Origin: Lentimicrobiaceae bacterium
GTDB taxonomy: Bacteria > Bacteroidota > Bacteroidia > Bacteroidales > Lentimicrobiaceae
Assembly (NCBI GenBank): GCA_028697695.1
Contig: JAQVEI010000132.1
Span: 1 to 6,707 of the forward strand
Reading direction: 5' to 3'
Length of the DNA stretch: 6,707 bases
Of the stretch, positions 6,421 through 6,707 are shown one piece after another. Made by a program: the position numbers and the translations under genes. Below the pieces are notes generated by a model that was not told where the DNA came from, ran no database searches, and worked only from the letters and a program-made list of their open reading frames with translations. Each line of letters begins with the position of its first letter. The first letter of the stretch is position 1.

Positions 6421-6707
6421 ATGCTTAACGCTAAAAATGAATGCTTTATGATGAATCACGAAAAAACACTTGAACTTGGAAATAAGATCATTGACCGGCT
6501 AAAGACCGTATTTGATCCCGAAATACCCGTTAATATTTATGATTTGGGCCTCATTTATAAGATTGATGTAGATGAGCAATCGGTGGCGAAGATACTGATG
6601 ACCTTAACCACGCCCAATTGTCCGGTAGCTGAATCGCTTCCCGAAGAGGTAAGGCAAAAAATTCAGGCCATTGAGGGTATCAGTCGTTGCGATGTAGAAC
6701 TTACATT
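6421..6707 (+). CDS. DUF59/MIP18-family protein, SufT-like (cut by window edge)
   Basis: An open frame begins three bases after the sufE stop and runs off the right edge after 95 codons. It carries the family hallmark DPEIPVNIYDLGLIY (32-46) and the conserved cysteine C67 in LTTPNCPVAESLP. MIP18/DUF59 proteins such as SufT, PaaD and eukaryotic CIAO2 act in iron-sulfur protein maturation, and their place at the end of suf operons fits a late or delivery role. The remaining few residues of this roughly 100-110 residue family are outside the window. In-frame ATGs at 6448 and 6451 would give an N-terminus closer to the usual family length, so the true start may be there; I list the longest reading. 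The exact biochemical role is inferred from family and context. Confidence 0.88.
   Translation, partial: MLNAKNECFMMNHEKTLELGNKIIDRLKTVFDPEIPVNIYDLGLIYKIDVDEQSVAKILMTLTTPNCPVAESLPEEVRQKIQAIEGISRCDVELT

Noticed and set aside
1..6707. CRISPR arrays, insertion sequences, tRNA/rRNA genes or phage genes
   Set aside because: No repeated spacer units, terminal inverted repeats, transposase motifs or tRNA-like cloverleaf sequences were seen; the coding space is filled by thiL and the suf genes.

Overview
The window is a compact, chromosomal-looking stretch from a bacterium of the Bacteroidota. Three things support this. The promoter elements have the Bacteroidota form TAnnTTTG. Start codons sit behind A/T-rich leaders with little or no Shine-Dalgarno sequence. 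The gene set is a sufBCDS-sufE operon followed by a DUF59/MIP18-family gene, an order I recall from this phylum. Order or genus cannot be fixed from the sequence alone.

Layout: positions 1-614 (minus strand) hold the N-terminal 204 residues of thiamine-monophosphate kinase (thiL), which runs off the left edge. Positions 615-982 are a divergent intergenic region. It holds a TAnnTTTG element for each direction, a 17-bp near-perfect palindrome resembling the core of a Fur box, and a minus-strand open stretch without a start codon that may be a decayed small gene. From 983 to the right edge six genes run on the plus strand: sufB, sufC, sufD, sufS, sufE and a truncated sufT-like DUF59 gene. Gaps are 53, 24, 12, 51 and 3 bases, and I see no terminator between them, so one transcript is likely.

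Together the operon encodes a complete SUF iron-sulfur cluster assembly machine. SufS strips sulfur from cysteine as a persulfide and SufE relays it. The SufB-SufC-SufD scaffold, powered by the SufC ATPase, builds the cluster. The DUF59 protein probably helps in cluster maturation or delivery. All key catalytic residues I could place are intact. No A-type carrier (SufA) and no dedicated regulator gene (IscR/SufR) lie in the window.

I do not see a novel system here. The points worth a second look are the sufB start (a longer TTG-initiated reading begins inside the promoter), the Fur-box-like palindrome, a cysteine-rich tail on SufD, and the possible gene remnant between the divergent promoters.
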